NCBI RefSeq assembly: GCF_026262505.1
Contig: NC_067206.1
Span: forward strand, 3,748,879-3,812,878
Length of the DNA: 64,000 nucleotides
Direction of reading: 5' to 3'
Origin: Trichomonas vaginalis G3
Taxonomy: Eukaryota > Parabasalia > Trichomonadida > Trichomonadidae
Of the stretch, positions 63,138 through 64,000 are shown piece by piece. The translations under genes were made by a program, and so were the position numbers. Within the stretch, counting starts at the first letter, position 1. Every line of letters starts with the position of its first letter. The notes beneath the pieces are model-generated. The model was not told the DNA's origin, did no database searches, and was given only the letters and a program-made list of their open reading frames with translations.

Positions 63138-64000
63138 ATGTACGCCGCTCAGAATATAACGCCAACAGTTTTGGATGCCATGAATGGAAATGTTTCGAAT
63201 GGTATATACGAATGCGACAATGCCATTAGAAGGTCAGAAATAGTTCCTGGAACTTACGAATATACAACTGCTGTTTCTTATGGAAATGTAGGTGAGTTTG
63301 GAGAAGGTTCTTCAACAACAGTAGATATTGCTTGCGACAGGTTTCATATAATTTCTATTGACAACTCATTCTTATACGTGGAACAAGACATTGAAATAAA
63401 ACCTTCTGCCAAGTTGTCTGACAAGAAAGGTTGCAATGGAATTTTTCTATGTCGGATACCAATATGCTCCAGAAGTTTTTATGGGATATAAGATATATTC
63501 TAACTCTGACTTAGTTCAAACAGTAACATGGGCAAACTATGAATGGTTCGCTTTGAGAAACTCAGTACAACCACAAGCTAGAGAACAAACAGACCAGTAT
63601 GCCACCATTGAGAAAATAAGAAGACTTGACCCTAACGTTCCAGGAGTTTATGTTAACCTTTCTGGAGCAAACTGCAGCAGCAGTAACCAAAGTAAAACTG
63701 AAACTTAGAGTTCCTTTGTCATCTTTCCTCATCTTCAGGTTTTTAAGATACTTGCCAAACTGGGCAGGAAAAATTTCTATTGAACTTACTCCAAGCAAAA
63801 ATAACTTAGTCATTGCACCAACGCAAGACCCATTCACTCTTACAGACGTAAGGGAGCAAATCAAACGTCATTCGCCGAATTTTGCAAAGACAAAGTTGAC
63901 TTAGACTTTGGTTTCTCAAACTTCAACACTGAAGTAAACTATTATTTCAATGCTGCTGGAACTGCTTGGGACCCAGTTAAGTTCACATGCGAAAAATTTG
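63138..64000 (+). pseudogene. Probable major capsid protein locus, partial fossil (copy C)
   Basis: Begins MYAAQNITPTVLDAMNGNVS after TATTTTTACCCATATGAAATG, as in B. Broken (a few breaks) and cut by the right window edge. Confidence 0.55.

Larger units (their letters stand above)
59361..64000 (+). mobile_element. Polinton/Maverick copy C, rearranged end, cut by window edge
   Basis: The terminal block 59372-59430 matches the ends of A and B. 59440-59590 is unlike them and carries a second CGGGCGCGTTGCGCCC-type hairpin motif. A methyltransferase fragment (from the left end in B) is then joined directly to the large structural locus (right end in B). The long subterminal repeats are missing. 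Broken, with about ten breaks in the visible part. It represents a different arrangement of the same family, possibly formed by recombination between the two ends of an element. Confidence 0.8.

Overview
The window looks like nuclear DNA of an AT-rich protist whose genome is crowded with very large Polinton (Maverick) elements. A parabasalid such as Trichomonas or a relative is the best fit. This is inferred from the approximately 24 kb Polintons rich in KilA-N genes, the scarcity of host genes, and many short DNA elements nested in each other. No rRNA or tRNA gene was recognised, and the species call is not proven by the sequence.

Layout. (1) 1-11138: copy A, one end of a Polinton, cut by the left window edge. 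(2) 11139-31725: host DNA with one recognisable host gene (a GT61-like glycosyltransferase, minus strand, 11521-12768). It also holds a 3.38 kb TIR element with a target duplication (14801-18180), and a 10 kb nest of inverted repeats (about 19976-30281). That nest contains a DDE transposase gene (24783-25844), two arrays of near-perfect DNA hairpins, and a small element carrying an unknown 189-codon ORF. A roughly 1.8 kb palindrome (29945-31725) follows. (3) 31726-55812: copy B, a Polinton complete from end to end (24.1 kb) with terminal inverted repeats of about 1 kb. (4) 55813-59360: AT-rich host DNA with inverted copies of the repeats in (2). (5) 59361-64000: copy C, the end of a rearranged Polinton, cut by the right window edge.

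How the Polinton genes fit together. The left half of B runs mostly rightward: D12-class adenine methyltransferase, small membrane-active-looking proteins, a trimeric fibre with a phage-collar-like tip, a receptor-type 282-aa protein, a retroviral-type integrase, several unknown proteins, then a cluster of KilA-N regulators. The right half runs mostly leftward: packaging ATPase, an HNH endonuclease, a likely minor capsid protein, a likely major capsid protein and a very large coiled-coil locus. Divergent pairs share tiny gaps of 17-36 nt. No protein-primed DNA polymerase B or capsid protease could be recognised. All three copies are broken in several genes and are treated as fossils, though near-identical ends suggest recent movement.

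The most unusual signals are: (a) fibre and receptor-type genes that are nearly identical between copies except for swapped central cassettes and a fibre tip in which every codon difference changes the amino acid; (b) a GATC-centred palindrome repeated through the Polinton intergenic DNA next to a Dam-type methylase gene; (c) arrays of unrelated, near-perfect hairpins in TIR-bounded noncoding elements, one of which has a gene starting inside a hairpin arm.
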